A DNA stretch of 64,000 bases from Adiantum capillus-veneris (GCA_014529385.2 CM043967.1:7532501-7596500), one strand, 5' to 3'; counted from the stretch's first letter, positions 1-12,329 are shown. Numbers and translations: made by a program. Notes: generated by a model from the sequence alone, not told the origin.

Positions 1-2500
1 GCCTAACTTTTAGAGTTGTTTCTTTTTACTAGTGGGCTACCTTTAGCAATTTTGAAATTCAGCCTCAAAATCTTACTTTATGATGCAAAACATGTCTATA
101 GAAATACAGTAGTGCACAAGGATTTGAAAAGAAATAAGTGGAACATTTGTGTAGTATTGCAATACTAAATTATTACAAATTTTTTCTAATTTTTTTCACA
201 TGACTTGGATGTTCAAGTGTCCTTGGTGATTCACAAGCAATCCTAAGTGATTTGGAGCACTAAAAGTTAGTGAGAAGTCCAAAACCAAAGTGATAGACTT
301 TGAAATTGATTTTTCGTGTGTTTAATGAATATTTGTGTATCCAAATTGGTTAAAACTTGATGAGGGGACTTACCAAACAGTACCCAAGCCACTGATGATG
401 AGATTTTCCCCTAAAGAAGGATAGTTCAGTATCATGATACTAAACTTTACCCTGGATGTGGCATTGGCATTTGATTGTACACATAATAACAAGATTCTTG
501 AGAGATTTTGGATGTGTTTAGACCATTGGATGCAGCGTTAGGCCCATTTTTTGCTTGGCGGATTTGAAATTGGCCTCTCACTTTGGTTCATAGAGTTTTG
601 GTAGACTAAATGTGTCCAAACTTATGGAGCATAGTGGAAATACCTATAGAAGAAAATGGTGATGTGTAGACCCCCCTTGTGAAATTAAGTTAGATATCAT
701 GACAATAAATTTTTTGTCCAAATTCACTGACACTCCCCATGGTCTAGAGAACACATTTATGCAACAATGAGCAAAGTTAAAGATTCAAAAGAGTGGATGC
801 ATGAGTGTGGCCCAAAAAACTTGTCCCAAACATTATAATACCCATACTCTTAAATACTATTTTATATGGCATACCTCTAGCAATTGCGAGATATAAGGGT
901 ATAGAGAGGTATGTAACTTGAGGATAGGAAAGCATCTAATATGACCAACATGCCCCATCCTTAAATTTACTCTAATCGTCCATCTAATTTGTAGCTTTCA
1001 TACCATTATGAACAATTGACAAAAACCGGACCACCTAATCATGTATCCACCCAAAAGTGTCCTTAGTTGTATTTTTGGCTAGGAACTCTTTAAACGGTGT
1101 GTATTTCTCCATGTGCAATGCCACTGAGTCTATTTTTATCCAAAGTGGTATCATTGCTCATAATATAAAAGCTTTGATGGTATAAAAAGTCACACTCATC
1201 TAATTGTTCAATATCGCAATACTAAACTTTTCACCAAGAGTTGAATTTTTTGCTTTCGTCTTGTTCCTTTATGTGTATAGAGCGTGATGGTACCTTCCTG
1301 GAGCAATTCGGATCAAAAGATCCCCTATAGGGAGACTGTACTACTTGAGGGACTTTGAAATGCATCTCTTGGCTTTAGAGTTGACACATTGGTCCAAATG
1401 TGCCATGAGAACTTGTATGGCTTGCCAATAGATTAATGCATGCTAATGGGAGCTAGCGTATATGTCAAGCATGCATGAAGCAAAGAAGGACGTGCTACAA
1501 ATTTTCCATTTAGTCTTGTTTGGTCTAAGGCTTACATTTGTGCATCTTATGGTGAGCCTACTTTATTCACATTGTATAGAGGCTTGGAGTAGATGCCTTT
1601 TTATGAATGCTTTTGTGTACATAGGATACATTCTTGAGAGCCCATTCTTTATTATTAATCTTATAGCCATTCTTGACTTACCTAGCCTTGGGGTTAGTTC
1701 CCATGCTTCAAAACATAGTGCTAAACTATTGTGAATAGATAATGTCTTGATTTGATTAATCTAGTCTTTACTATGTTCATTAACCTGGGTATTATGGCAA
1801 GTTTCCTCTTGAAATTTTTAAGCATTATTCAAGATTTCCTAGTCATCTTTGCCCGATGTCTCCTTTACATTCATTATTAAATCAAAGAGTGAAAATGTAC
1901 TCTCTTTATTCTAAATGTGAGAAGCAATGTAGCTGGGCTACAGTATCACTCTACACAAAATGACAAGATTTACATATGGTCGTGGGTTCACACTTGGTGG
2001 ACTTGACACATGGCAAGAGTGGTGGTTTAGAGGACATCGTGGTCATTTCTTCTTTGCCACAGGTTGGGGATAGGTGCACCTAGAGAGTCATAGATATTTG
2101 AGTTATCTGTTGGCTTCCTTTTGGGTTGTATATTTGCTCACATTTTCTTGACTCTAGAGGACTATTCTAGATGGTTTATGAATCTTGAGTCTAGCGTCAT
2201 GTCGAGTCTGCATCACATGCTGTACCCTCCTTGCACATCTTGAGCCTCAACACCCCCTTTGTACCTGTGAGTTATGGGCTTGGAGCAAAGTGTGGTGCCA
2301 TGGCAGATTCAAAGTCTGTACTGGTTCATCTGAGTTAGTTGAGTCCCATGTTATTCAAGTTTTCTTGTTGAGTTTCTTGTTTGTTTTATTGTTTGTTGTC
2401 TATAGTGTTTTCATTCTATTGGAGTGATATTTCACGCACATTGCACTAAGGAGCACCCACGGCAAAGAGCATGATACATTATTCTTGCTACAGGTGTTCT
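1..2500. other. Unassigned AT-rich sequence
   Basis: I see no coding region, LTR pair or RNA gene that I can support in this stretch. The longest open frames (about 90 codons) have no recognisable motif and look like chance. Because a primer-binding site lies at about 2507, the last few hundred bases may be the 5' LTR of the remnant that follows. No second copy of that sequence exists in the window to prove it. Confidence 0.6.
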
Positions 2501-2506
2501 CATTTT

Positions 2507-2524
2507 TGGCACGCCCAGTGGGAC
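2507..2524 (+). other. Primer-binding site of G0
   Basis: TGGCACGCCCAGTGGGAC sits a few bases after a CA that could close an LTR (2501-2502). Sequences of this form (TTTGGC...GTGGGAC) lie next to the 5' LTR in many plant Tat-lineage gypsy elements, where a tRNA primes minus-strand DNA synthesis. The position about 560 bp before the gag remnant fits. Confidence 0.55.
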
Positions 2525-2579
2525 CCCAACTGAAGTCTCACTTAGTTGCACCTACAGGTCGAGGAGCTAGCTGGTTTAA

Positions 2580-2775
2580 GCTCTCACATGTGTTGGTCTA
2601 TTAGTCTCGGTTGCTCTGGTCTAGCTTGGTCTTGTCTAGCTTCCCCTTGACCAGCTTGGTCTAGTCCAGCTTAGTCTAGAGCAACTGGTCTAGTCTCTCG
2701 TCCTAGTCTAGTCACTCGCCCTGGTCTTGTCACTCGTCCCAGGTCTAGTCACTTATCTTGGTCATTCCCACTTCT
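2580..2775 (+). repeat. Degenerate short tandem repeat in the G0 leader
   Basis: Variants of GGTCTAGT/GGTCTAGC and GTCACTCG recur every 10-16 bases, for example GGTCTAGCTTGGTCTTGTC, then GGTCTAGTCTCTCG, then CTAGTCACTCG. It is an eroded minisatellite. Short repeats in the untranslated parts of Tat-type gypsy elements are a known phenomenon. No function is visible. Confidence 0.55.
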
Positions 2776-3081
2776 CTAGTGGAGTCTTGACTAGTTAAGT
2801 TAAATGTCTTAGTGCCCAAAGCTTGCTAATCACTGCATGACACATATGAGATAGTCCAAAGATCAACAAAGTCCATTACTGAGTCTTGTAAAGTACTCCC
2901 ATAGAAAGCACCAACCCTTTGTGCCAAGTAGAAGTCCACCAGTCCTGTTACCCCTATTTCCCACGTGGCTACCTCCACTCCCTCAAATAGTCCTTCACCT
3001 CCCAGGTCACCTTCCCTAGTACAATTCTTGCCCCCTATGTTACAATAAGCTCTTGAGCAACAAGTTCCTAAACAGGCAGCC

Positions 3082-4200
3082 ATGGAGGAGCTCAAAAGCG
3101 TCCTGGCTAAGGTGAACATAAAGTTTCTGTCTTTTAGAGGAATCTCCACAGAGGATGCAAATGACCATGCTAGGAGATTTGTCTCCCTCTACAGGGTCGT
3201 GGGCTCAACAGAGAAGATGCCTATCTAATGCTCTTCCTATCAACCTTGGATGGCTTAGCCGATAAATGGTACAATCAGTTTGTTGAGAACCATTTATGAC
3301 TTGGGCCACATCACGAAAGCAGTTCTTTGAAGCTTTCAAACCAGTTGGCCAACCTCGTGCTATAGCCGCATGAGACTTTTGCAGAACTCATGACAAGGAC
3401 AAAGTCTCTGGTCGCAAAGCTTCCTCAACAACCAAGAGAATTTATGGTCAAGAAATGGGTGGAGAAGGCTCTTCCCAAGATTTCTCAGTAAAAGCTCTGA
3501 GAGAGTCTCCGACTTGAAGCCACCCTGAAGGAGTTTGTTGCGGCTGCTACGAAGGGGCTAGGAAGCTGTTCACTGACTCCCCTCACATAGAGACCACCTC
3601 AGTATTTTTGGAAATTCCTTCTAACCCATTGACTTCTTTACGTTGGAAGCTCAAAAGCCGTGAAGTTACAACAAGATATTCATGAGGAGAGATCAGGAGG
3701 AGCTCAAGGCTTATCAGGAGTCTAAGGCTATGGTCTGGTGTAGCTCCTACCGTTCTCTCAAGCATCCTCCGCAAGAATTCCCGCTTTGAGCTTACTGTCA
3801 TTTCAATGAGAAGTACGGCCATAGTGACATGGAGTGTTACTATCTGAAGGGATTGTGGCAATTACAGCAGAGCCTCACCCCTATGCTTCAAATGGCTTGG
3901 GTCCTGCATCCAAAATGGTTTCTCCCTATGGCCATCCAAACCACATGCCCCCTTTGCTGGTAGCCCCTCCTACTATGCAAGGTATGCAAAACGTCTTTCC
4001 ATCTCAAAGTTTTTATCATGCTAGTGTCTCCTCATGTCCTCAGAGCTTCTACATCTCAACTTCCACCCCTATGCAGCAAGAGCAGAGACCACCTCGTCCC
4101 CCACCTTGTTCATCCAATCACCCCATTTTGTGCTACAGGTACAGGGAATATGTGGCTTCTTGGAAGAAGTGGCTGACTTGCAGTAGATTAAAGTCTTAGA
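3082..4200 (+). pseudogene. gag pseudogene of G0
   Basis: This is the structural (capsid and nucleocapsid) gene of the remnant. The ATG at 3082 opens a frame with a capsid-like stretch (FRGISTEDANDHARRFVSLY) that stops after about 48 codons. Further capsid pieces follow in shifting frames. Around 3790-3850 the translation gives CHFNEKYGHSDMEC, the plant-gypsy form of a zinc knuckle for RNA binding. Then comes a proline-rich tail (3870-4190), usual after the knuckle in this lineage. Numerous in-frame stops make it non-functional. Open frames on the opposite strand are shadows. Confidence 0.6.
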
Positions 4201-4384
4201 ACACGCCTTGCCTACAAGCTAGAAGCCTACAGCAGAGACTATCCTGAGGAACACCTTTCAGCAGGTTTCCCTTTATGACATGCTAAAGATCGATGAAAAT
4301 TTAAGAAGTGACACCCTTATAGTCATTCAGTCTCTGTACTCGGGTGCAGGGCCTAGTCGGGCAGTTCCCTGTATAGCCCTAAGA

Positions 4385-4641
4385 GTCCTACATGATTTCC
4401 TATCTCGCCGCTCTCCTCACCAATTACAGGAGTCCTCGTCTAATTGTATCTATTCTTGGGTGCCAATTCTCCGGTGGCATAGTCAATGGTGGATCTTGCA
4501 TCAATTTGATGTCGGAGTTCACTATGTTGGCCTTAGGTCTACACCATACCCACATTGCTCCCTTCATAGGAACATTGTCCAACTAGAACCCAATGGGCAT
4601 AGTGGACAAGGTCCCTCTCCAGGTACAAGATTTCATCTTTA
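4385..4641 (+). pseudogene. Retropepsin-like protease remnant of G0
   Basis: The frame around 4430-4530 reads LIVSILGCQFSGGIVNGGS followed by CINLMS, then LALGL. This matches the protease region of plant gypsy polyproteins, where the catalytic D-(S/G)-G-(S/A)-S is followed by a hydrophobic helix. Here the expected Asp is Asn (VNGGS), so the active site is lost. The likeness ends at about 4641, before any RT. I infer the rest of pol was deleted or replaced. The upstream neighbour is the G0 gag in the same orientation. Confidence 0.45.
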
Positions 4642-5191
4642 GCTTATATTTTGTTGCTATGGATTTGTAAAAATCTGCTTTTTGCAAGCTTTTCACACTA
4701 TTTTTAGCTTTTTATGATTTTTAGTGCTTTTTAGTGAAAAGCAAGCCCGCCTTCTTATTTCGGTGGACGAGGGGAACCCATGGTTCAATTTTAGAAATTT
4801 TAATATTTATGTTATTTTTATCTTTTTGTGCTTTTCGACATTTTTGAAAAGCAACATGCTTTTTAGGATGACCTAAATACAAAAAGTACTATGTTTAGTC
4901 ATCGTCGGATTTAAAAATGACCATCTGAAGAAACAAGATTTTTAAGAGAATTATTTTTGTAAAAAACAGTCCAAAAATACACCAGGGCATCATGATGCAC
5001 CATAGTCTAGTCATGGTCACATTAGTTGTCGGGATACTAGCCAATTAGTCATTTTTTACTGTAAAAATTAAATGGTAAGCACGAGAGTTGACTGCCATAA
5101 TTTTAGCAAAGTTCCCACAAGCATGCAGCTATTCCACGCAGAAGAGGGGGCACTACCTATTGCTTGGGGCACACTCTTGCCTCGCCTTGCA

Positions 5192-5520
5192 GCTATAAAT
5201 TGGCATAGAGTGCTAAATTTTAAGTGCCGATTGTTGCGATTACTACTGCACGACAATGCCTATGGATTATACGGAGTGGTACAAGCTCTCCATCACCATC
5301 TCCATAAGATCTTCTCTCTCGTTTGCGGGAAGAAGAAGAAGAAGAAGAAAAACATTTCCTTTCTACTTGTTTACTATCTTCTCTTCTCTTTTCATGGTGT
5401 GCATGTTCTCCAATGACTTCATGATGAAAACTTCAACATAGCTCTCATCACCGCTCTCTTGCAAACAACAGCAAAGGAAGAAGCCTTTTGGAGCCTGTAA
5501 TCACTCCTAAAGAACGGTAA
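5192..5520 (+). promoter_or_regulatory. Possible promoter and first exon (TATA box, later splice donor)
   Basis: CTATAAATTGG at about 5190 is a good plant TATA box. About 30 bases on comes a stretch with a (GAA)n tract (5330-5350), the 61-codon frame 5256-5441 (arginine run, then a hydrophobic segment FYLFTIFSSLFMVCMF) and, at about 5518, ACG followed by GTAAGAAG, a fair splice donor. This could be the start of a host transcript or the LTR of an unknown element, since no partner LTR is in the window. No homology recognised. Low confidence. Confidence 0.2.
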
Positions 5521-8100
5521 GAAGCTCTAAACTCCATAGCCATCATCTCTTCCTCTCTCTACTTTGTTTTTTGAGTAACTACTCCCTCGGTGGTTTCTTT
5601 ATCGTATATGAGGGCATGTAAGGACTTTTTGAGTGTGTATGAGAATGCTCCATGTTTGTTTCATCATGTTTAGCACGTTGATCTATGTACAGGATGTGCT
5701 TATGGTCATGTATATACGTACACAAAAAGCGCTTTTCGTTTCACTTCACGTAGGCGATAGGAACACTATTTTGGTCCTATCTCTCAAACTGCTGTGAATC
5801 AGGTCAAACCCTTTAAATCAGAGATTAATCACATCATTTAGAACATTTTCATTCCATGTGTCATGTGAAAATTTCACATAAGAAAAAATATCTGGTCAAA
5901 AAATAGATTGTTGCCCATTGCACAATCAAAATATTGGAACCCATGCTCCTTGGAGAACCACTATATAGACTCATCGGATGAGAGAACCCACTTAGAGAAA
6001 TAAAAATCTTGATTGACCTTTTTGATAAATGTATTTAAGTCTCTAAGATCACTTTGTGAGTGCGAGTTATTAATCGTTCCATGCATGAGGTTACCTACGC
6101 GTGTAGAGGTAGTACCAAGGGGGAGTACCATATGACAGGAATTAGATGATTTATTCATGAATACTTTATGGTTTTTTTGGTGATTTGATTTCAAGTGTTT
6201 GATGTCCATAAGCTGACATGGGGATATATGGTTAGCCAACCCGAACAGTGCGGGCAAACATGAATTAGGTGGCCTTCTTATTGTGTTACCGCTTGTTGCA
6301 TGAGTCTTGTATGGGCAAAGTGATATGATAAGGTGTTAGTCTATATTATGGGACTGAGCTTGATGCATTTTTTTGAGGTCAGCTACTATCATTTGTGTGT
6401 TATGCATGCACTCTAAAATGGCAATGTTTTTTTTCACATATGTGATGTTATAGTTTATCGTTGATCAAAGTGAGGTGACTGTTTTGCACCATGTTTATGT
6501 CAATGGAATGATGTCATGTGATTTAGGAAACCTCACAGATGGATGTGTAACCCTCATGTGCAAGTGTATGTTGATTTTCACCCTTTAAGATGAAAAACTA
6601 ACTCTGTGTGCTAGGGGGTGAGGTGCGGTCATAGTGCATCACTTATGCATGGTCAAGCATTGTTGAAATTGGATTTTGAAGTCATTTTTAGCTTCTAGTC
6701 ACACATATTTTATGCATAAAACACTCATATCTTAAGAGCCATGTGTGTGGGCTCAGTTTTATTGCAGTGGATATATCGAACTCCAAGTGTGGGAGTTGGT
6801 TCAGTATAGAATATAGTTTATGGTCAAGGGCTGAGATCCCTCATGGGTTATGGTTGTGGTTTTGTTGTGTGTCTCTTAGATCTTTTTTTAAGATATGGTT
6901 GTGCTATCAAAAATTTTGCGGCCATGTTATGTGGTAAAGTGGTTTTGCAGGATTGGATGTATATCACCTTGAGTTGGGTGGAGTGCTCACCCCTGTGATA
7001 AGATTGGATTATGGTTTATGGTTTTGGATTGGATCATGAAGTGGTTTTGATGATCTATGGTGGACGTGTAAGGGTAGAGACCCTATATAATGTGACTGCC
7101 TGGAAAAGATTATTTGTGTATATGGAAGATGTTATTGTGATTGGACTCATGTGTTATGTCTCTCATGGGAGTGTTGTTGTAAGACTAGGATCCCCTACAT
7201 TGCTTAGACTTAGACAAAAGGGTCGATGACTTGGGGCTTTGCTGGATCGGGGATGCTGCCTAGGTTTTCTTTTTTGTTAGGCTTATCTACACGGTTAGTG
7301 CTTCAAGGGTTGGATGACCCCTATGCAATGCAAACGCTTCCACAACTTTGATGTATATTGAAATTGTATAAAAGTGTGAATTGTATATTTTTTTCATAGA
7401 CCCCTGGGGAGGGGTATCTCTCATTAGGTGACAATTTGACCATAATCTGCATTAGGTACCACTTTCAATAGTACATCTACTTGGTCTTCATTGTCTATTG
7501 GAGACTTTATGTATGCCAATTGGGTGCAAATTCTCTTCATTCAATTCAAAAGAGAAGCAAGATCTTATCCCAGTACCATCATTAGTCCATAGAGCTACAT
7601 CTTGAGGGATTTTAGAGTGTTTGGCTATGGCTCCAAAATGTCTCTCTAAATGATCCATGCATCATAGGAAGTAGTACAATCATTCAAGTAGTGGACATAA
7701 TTGTCTCCTACTAATGTCACATGTGAAAAGAATGTCTAGTGCTTGCTCATCTTTTGCCAAGAATTGTGCTTGAGAGCATTTGATCTATATTATCTCTCCC
7801 CCTCTCCTAATGGTCTCAAAACTTACCAAAACTGCTTCTTCATCAGTATCCCTTTGTCTTGGTCTACTGAATGGAATACTTGACTATCAAGACAATGAGG
7901 ATATCTTTCCCCATTGTGCACCCCAGGTATTGGGAAAAGGGCACAAAGTTTAAACACCTCAAATCCAATGCTTAAAAGAAGGGAATGAGATCATAAACAT
8001 GAGTGCCCCTTGTGTGTCATCCATTGTCCACCCGGTGGACATGATCAAAGCAAACCCATGAATGGTGAAGATCCCTTTGACCATCCATGTCCATTCCATA
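5521..8100. other. Unassigned sequence
   Basis: No recognised gene or element. Candidate plus-strand frames near 6743-6937 and 7011-7229 encode no known motif. A pyrimidine tract ending in CATAG near 7400 could be a splice acceptor, but there is no exon I can defend after it. Confidence 0.5.
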
Positions 8101-8149
8101 GACCATACCCATTCTTGAACTAGGGCCCATGGACGGCTTGAAGATATAG

Positions 8150-9020
8150 CAGTGTTCCTCTAATGAGGCTACTTGCAATGGAAATCTTGACCCATGGAAG
8201 AATTGGAAATGTTATTTCCTATTGAGATGTATAATTGCATCATACCTGCTAATTAAAGCACAGGCTATACACATCAAGAGGCAATTGAAACTTCTAAAAC
8301 CTAGAGAAAAATGGACCTTTAACTAGATAATAGAGACTTACTTTTTGAGGTTAATCAAGGTGAGGATCTCTTGGGACATCTCCTTGAGCTCTTTCTCACT
8401 AAGGAACTCTCCAAAAGCAAGAGTGTCATCACCAACTCCTTGACAAGGATCATTTCCACATTCCTAGGCTCAATCCTATTGTCCATGCTAGCCACTTTAG
8501 ACACCAGTGTTTTAATATTTCTAATAAAGGCTAGAGACATAGACTTTTAAATGATGTGCCTATGGTTTACATGGTACACGAAGAGCCTACTATGTCATAA
8601 GTCCATTGGCATGAAATAGTAAGCAATTTGTGGGGCACTCTTCAAACACACGGGGTCATGCTTACAAAAATAACACTCCAAGGACCTGCAACTTCCCATT
8701 TCTAGGCATTCATTATTTGGAGGCTTTACCACTTGACCCTTCAAATGCTCTACTTGTTTGGCCTATTGGCACATCATCTAAAAGACCATCTCTTATTCAT
8801 GCATAGAAATACACTTCCTCAAAAGCTTTTCTTAAGGAGAAAGGACTTATATAATCTTGTTTGTGTGTGGGAATTGGTTTAAAGGTTTTCTTTGTATTTT
8901 GCTCCGTTCCTTCCATGCATTTGCTAGCAATTCTCTTGATAGAAGCTCCTTGAATCTACCTTTAAACTCACAAACTGGTAATAGGCCATGAAGAATATCA
9001 TTTGGGGAGAGAGTCCTTGC
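8150..9020 (-). pseudogene. Very degraded retroelement-like region (uncertain)
   Basis: Read on the minus strand, about 8690-8640 gives CYFCKHDPVCLKSAP. This has the spacing of a CX2CX4HX4C zinc knuckle, but the His has become Val and the last Cys has become Ala. A frame downstream on the minus strand (8540-8355) encodes a Leu/Val-rich helical stretch. There are many stops between pieces. It may be an ancient gag remnant, but the match is weak and could be chance. No LTRs are visible. Confidence 0.2.
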
Positions 9021-9524
9021 AATTAGGAAAACTGAGACAACTAACTCAAATGTTGGGCTCTTTTAATATAAATTGGGTGAAAAAAGGCACCAACAATAAA
9101 GATAAATAACACTAATTTGTGTATTCAAAATTTGTTAAGCACAGGCTGAGGGGCCAAAGCGTAGTCCTAGAAAGACCTCTTTCACTTGAGGGGTTTGAAA
9201 GTTATATTGCCCAATGGCTCTTTCACTCAAGTAGCTGCTTGACAAGCTCTCCTCTAGGATATAATACTCCTTAGAGCCAACTCCTCTATAGACAGATTAA
9301 TCTGGTCATTCGCTTGTATTGCAGTTTGCCATCCAAAACAAGCTTTAGAACGATTTTAGAGTCACAAGAAAATTTCCTTTACATGTTTAGGAGTGGCAAT
9401 AGGCACTTGCCATGGCTAAAGGACAATCTAATTCACTCCCCAGAGATAGAGTGAAGGAAATCTCTTGCTTCCTTGCAATTGGTCCATGGATACTAAAGAG
9501 TTATTAGAAATTCCTCAAATAAGT

Positions 9525-9655
9525 TCTAACCTTCATCCAGCAATTTGATGCCACCTTTGGAGATGAAGATTTTATAGAGTCCTCAAAGTTAAGGCATGTT
9601 TCATCATGTCAGTGGTGGGCTAGCCTTGTGCTAAAGGAGTGTAGATCCATTGTGC
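9525..9655 (+). pseudogene. Fragment of chromovirus-type gag
   Basis: The translation FDATFGDEDFIESSKLRHV followed by QWWASL closely matches the G2 gag at about 45,620-45,730 (FDAAFGDEGFTESSKLRHV ... QWWSSL), lacking about nine codons in between. It is a capsid fragment of the same family, on the plus strand, ending 40 bases before the G1 3' LTR. The fragment is too short to be functional and marks an older insertion at the G1 left flank. Confidence 0.75.
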
Positions 9656-9691
9656 GGTAGTGCAAGAGAGGGAAGGAGAAGGGGATGGGAA

Positions 9692-10616
9692 TGTGGGACG
9701 CATGTCTAACCTCACCATCCTATCTTATTGCAGTATTAGTGAGAACCACGATTAATTTGTCAAACCATGGGACGAAGTTGACTCGACTAGTGCATAGAGG
9801 CTACAAGAGGTTGTCAATCTCTTGGAAAACAACTAACAACTTGCATCTAACTCAGGCTACACTCAAGTGACTGAAATCACCAAAAACCAATCGCTCATTG
9901 GCATGCAAATCACATCCATTACAGCATCAAATGACATCCAAACGTAACGAAACTTCTAGGACAAGTTTACAAGACCTAAGCACACATGCCTATGGTCTCA
10001 AATCCCACTTTAGGTCAAGTTCCAAAATCGCGATTATTAACAGCAGTGGATTTTTGACCTAGTCGTTTTCGACCCAGAATGCATCTAAATGCTTAGCAAT
10101 GATGCCCCAATACCCCGCCTATGCTTAGTTTTCGATTCAAAAGTGTAAATTCCTAATTATGATGAAATTAGGCCGCGGGTTAGGCTGCGGGTCGATGACG
10201 CCAAAAGCTACGAAATACTGTGAATGGCTTACGTCAATGCGTAGAGCTCTTACCTACGGTTGCAATGCAACAAACGCATTCGCAATGTGACAACCGGAGA
10301 GGGAGTAGGAAGCACGAGAAGGAGAGAAGTGAGCGCCATTAGCTCACGCTGTGTATTTTTTATCCAAAAAAAACTTACAAAAATTGGCTTTTATACCTTA
10401 GCCAAGGTTTTTGGGTGGTCAAAAGTAATAATCTGGAGTTCTACCAACGATGGGAATTGAATGGCTAATACAATCTGGAAGCTTGTAGCCCCGGCTCATT
10501 AATTCCAAGGTTTATCAAGAAAACAGGAGTTACAATATTCCCAATTTATCAAAATAATAATTGTTTGTACAAGGAGAACTCCGAAAAATGGTGTCCACGT
10601 TAGGTTGCTGCTAACA
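9692..10616 (-). repeat. G1 3' LTR
   Basis: This 925-bp copy aligns end to end with 32269-33181. Read on the minus strand it has TG...CA termini. It holds a TATAAAAG box (10388-10395) and a half-site of the element's palindrome family (10024-10041). The last part of ORF-X runs into it and stops at 10499. Confidence 0.93.
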
Positions 10617-11395
10617 TTCCCCCCCTCCTCGCCTGTGTCGTCCCTTGACACAGCTTTAGGGCTGAAGTAATCTTCGGGTTGACGGCGGGCGAGGTGGTCC
10701 TTCAGTGCTTCCAGTGCTTTTTCAAATCTGATTTTGCGTTCTTTGTCTGGCACTTGCAAAAACTGGATGGTGACTTTGTTTTTGAGTTCTACTGCCGAGT
10801 AGCCTACAAATCTGGCAGTGAGGTTGCTTATCACCAGTGCAAATATCTTCGTTCGCCAGGTGAAAAATCCAGTGTAGAAGGCCTCCTCAAAAGCTAGCAT
10901 ATTGTGCGAGGACAGAAACATGCATCGGACGTAAAAGCCATAAAGAACTTCCTCTGAGGGCTGCCCACTTAGATCATAGCAAAGGCCTTTGTTTCCTTCC
11001 AAAAATGAGAGCCATGGGGCTCCTGTCTGCTCAGGATCATTGAAGACTTGTATGCAAGTAAGTAGCATCCTGTAGATTTTGTAAAGCATTGCGCAGGAGA
11101 GATCTGGCAGACTTTTGAAGAATGTCATGGCGCCCGTTAGGGTTTTCACCATGTATTCTTCTGTTGCTTGACCTCTCTCAGGAGCTGGCAGCCTCAGAAA
11201 GTTTAGCCATGTTGGCCTCTTCTTCTGCAGTGCTTCGTGTGCTTGCCATGTCCTTACTCGAGGTACAGGACAAAATGTTGGATCTTTCTGTATGGCCGCA
11301 GGTGCTTTCGTGAATAGAATCAAGTATCTTGGATTCTTGTTCAACCAGCTTAGCCGCCACTTCGGGTGGTCTTGATCTGCGCCATCTTCTTGCAT
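10499..11395 (-). pseudogene. ORF-X, C-terminal segment (unknown, ends in the LTR)
   Basis: I do not recognise the family. The 298 codons follow the coiled-coil segment in the same frame, separated only by a TAG at about 11420. The sequence looks like a folded, mixed helix domain with many aromatics (for example YGFYVRCMFLSSHNML, YTGFFTWRTKIFALVISNL). The frame crosses the PPT and enters the 3' LTR, where the last 35 or so residues contain a hydrophobic run, FFGVLLVQTIIILI, close to the C-terminus. That could be a tail anchor or simply LTR sequence read by chance. Position after integrase and a hydrophobic end recall the env-like genes of some plant elements, but no signal peptide or fusion motif is visible. 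Confidence 0.6.
10617..10632 (-). other. Polypurine tract of G1
   Basis: On the minus strand GCGAGGAGGGGGGGAA lies directly before the TG of the 3' LTR. This is the standard primer for plus-strand DNA synthesis in LTR retrotransposons. ORF-X is translated straight through it. Confidence 0.9.
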
Positions 11396-11419
11396 ATCTC
11401 GGTATAATCTTTCCTTTAC

Positions 11420-12325
11420 CTATAAGAGATCAACCTTGATGAGAGGGTATGGAAGGGATTGTTGGTGCCATTGAGCATTGACTTGATTGGGAGTGAACTG
11501 TGTGACGTTGACAGAGTGTAAACCTCTCAACTCCCAATCCATAGCTGCCTTCCACTGTTCATCTACCTCCAAGGCGATCTTCTCCTTTAGTGCATATTCT
11601 TCAGCCTTTGACAGTTGGACCATCGGCACTGTGTCTTCCTCTGTGATTTGGATTTGAAAATCTTCTCCCCCACTCGGCTCTGCTGTAGACTGTGTCTCAA
11701 AATCAGAAAATGAGACCGAGGGGATTTCGACTTGGGACGGCTCTGAAGAGCCTGCCTCCTCCTGTATATCTGGATTTCCATCTCTGAGGAGCTGGTTTAC
11801 TCTTTTCAATTCTGCAATCTCTTTAAGGAACTCCTCCTCTCTTTGGACCCGCATGAGCGCAAGGTCTCTCCGTTGGGACTGCTCCAGCTTCAACTCCAGC
11901 TCTAAATCTCTGTTTTTCTTTTCAAGTGCTTTATACACCTCATTTGTTCCCTTGATCGAGGCCATGGCTGGATTTTCTCTTAATTGCCGCAAGAAAGTGG
12001 CATGATCATTAATCCTTTGTTCCGAATACTGCAGTGATGCGTTTGCTACATCTAATTGTACTTGAATCTTTTGAGCGGACAAAGAGGTGGTGAGAAGTTC
12101 ATTTGTCACTTTTGTCAACTGCTCATCTTTCACTTTGCAGGAATCAGATAGCTTAGTCGGGAGGTCACCCAACTCCTCCATTTCCTTTTGTTGGCTGTCT
12201 CGTGCTATTTGATGATGTTGTGCTTCAGTCTTGAGCTCTTGTACTTTCCTTTGGAGATCTGTAATAGTAGTCATTCTGCTGTCGAGCTCGCCTTGAAGAG
12301 CACCGATGACCATTTCTAATTCTTT
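11420..12325 (-). pseudogene. ORF-X, coiled-coil segment
   Basis: About 297 codons, rich in Glu, Gln, Lys and Leu with heptad spacing. Residues about 1-190 (from the Met at 12313) read as long alpha-helical coiled coil, for example LQGELDSRMTTITDLQRKV and then LEKKNRDLELELKLEQSQRR. An acidic Ser/Glu linker follows (about 200-250). This suggests self-association. The frame differs by one from the upstream segment: the upstream frame ends at 12330 and this one is open from just before it, so one small indel at about 12,320-12,335 separates them. It is continuous with the C-terminal segment apart from one stop at 11420. Confidence 0.65.
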
Positions 12326-12329
12326 GGCT

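Larger units (their letters stand above)
2507..4641 (+). mobile_element. G0: decayed Tat-like Ty3/gypsy remnant
   Basis: The order is a PBS-like sequence (2507-2524), a leader with short degenerate repeats, a gag remnant with a plant-gypsy zinc knuckle, and a protease remnant, all on the plus strand. The sequence stops resembling a retroelement just after the protease. RT, RNase H, integrase and the 3' LTR are absent. Many stops and frame changes show it is old. The subfamily name rests on the style of the zinc knuckle and the PBS and is inference. Confidence 0.65.

Noticed and set aside
2826-3149. 107-codon minus-strand frame
   Set aside because: Antisense to the G0 leader and gag start; Cys-rich by chance.
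9685-9870. 61-codon plus-strand frame at the G1 LTR edge
   Set aside because: LTR sequence; the copy at 32,269 has changes that do not preserve it as a gene.
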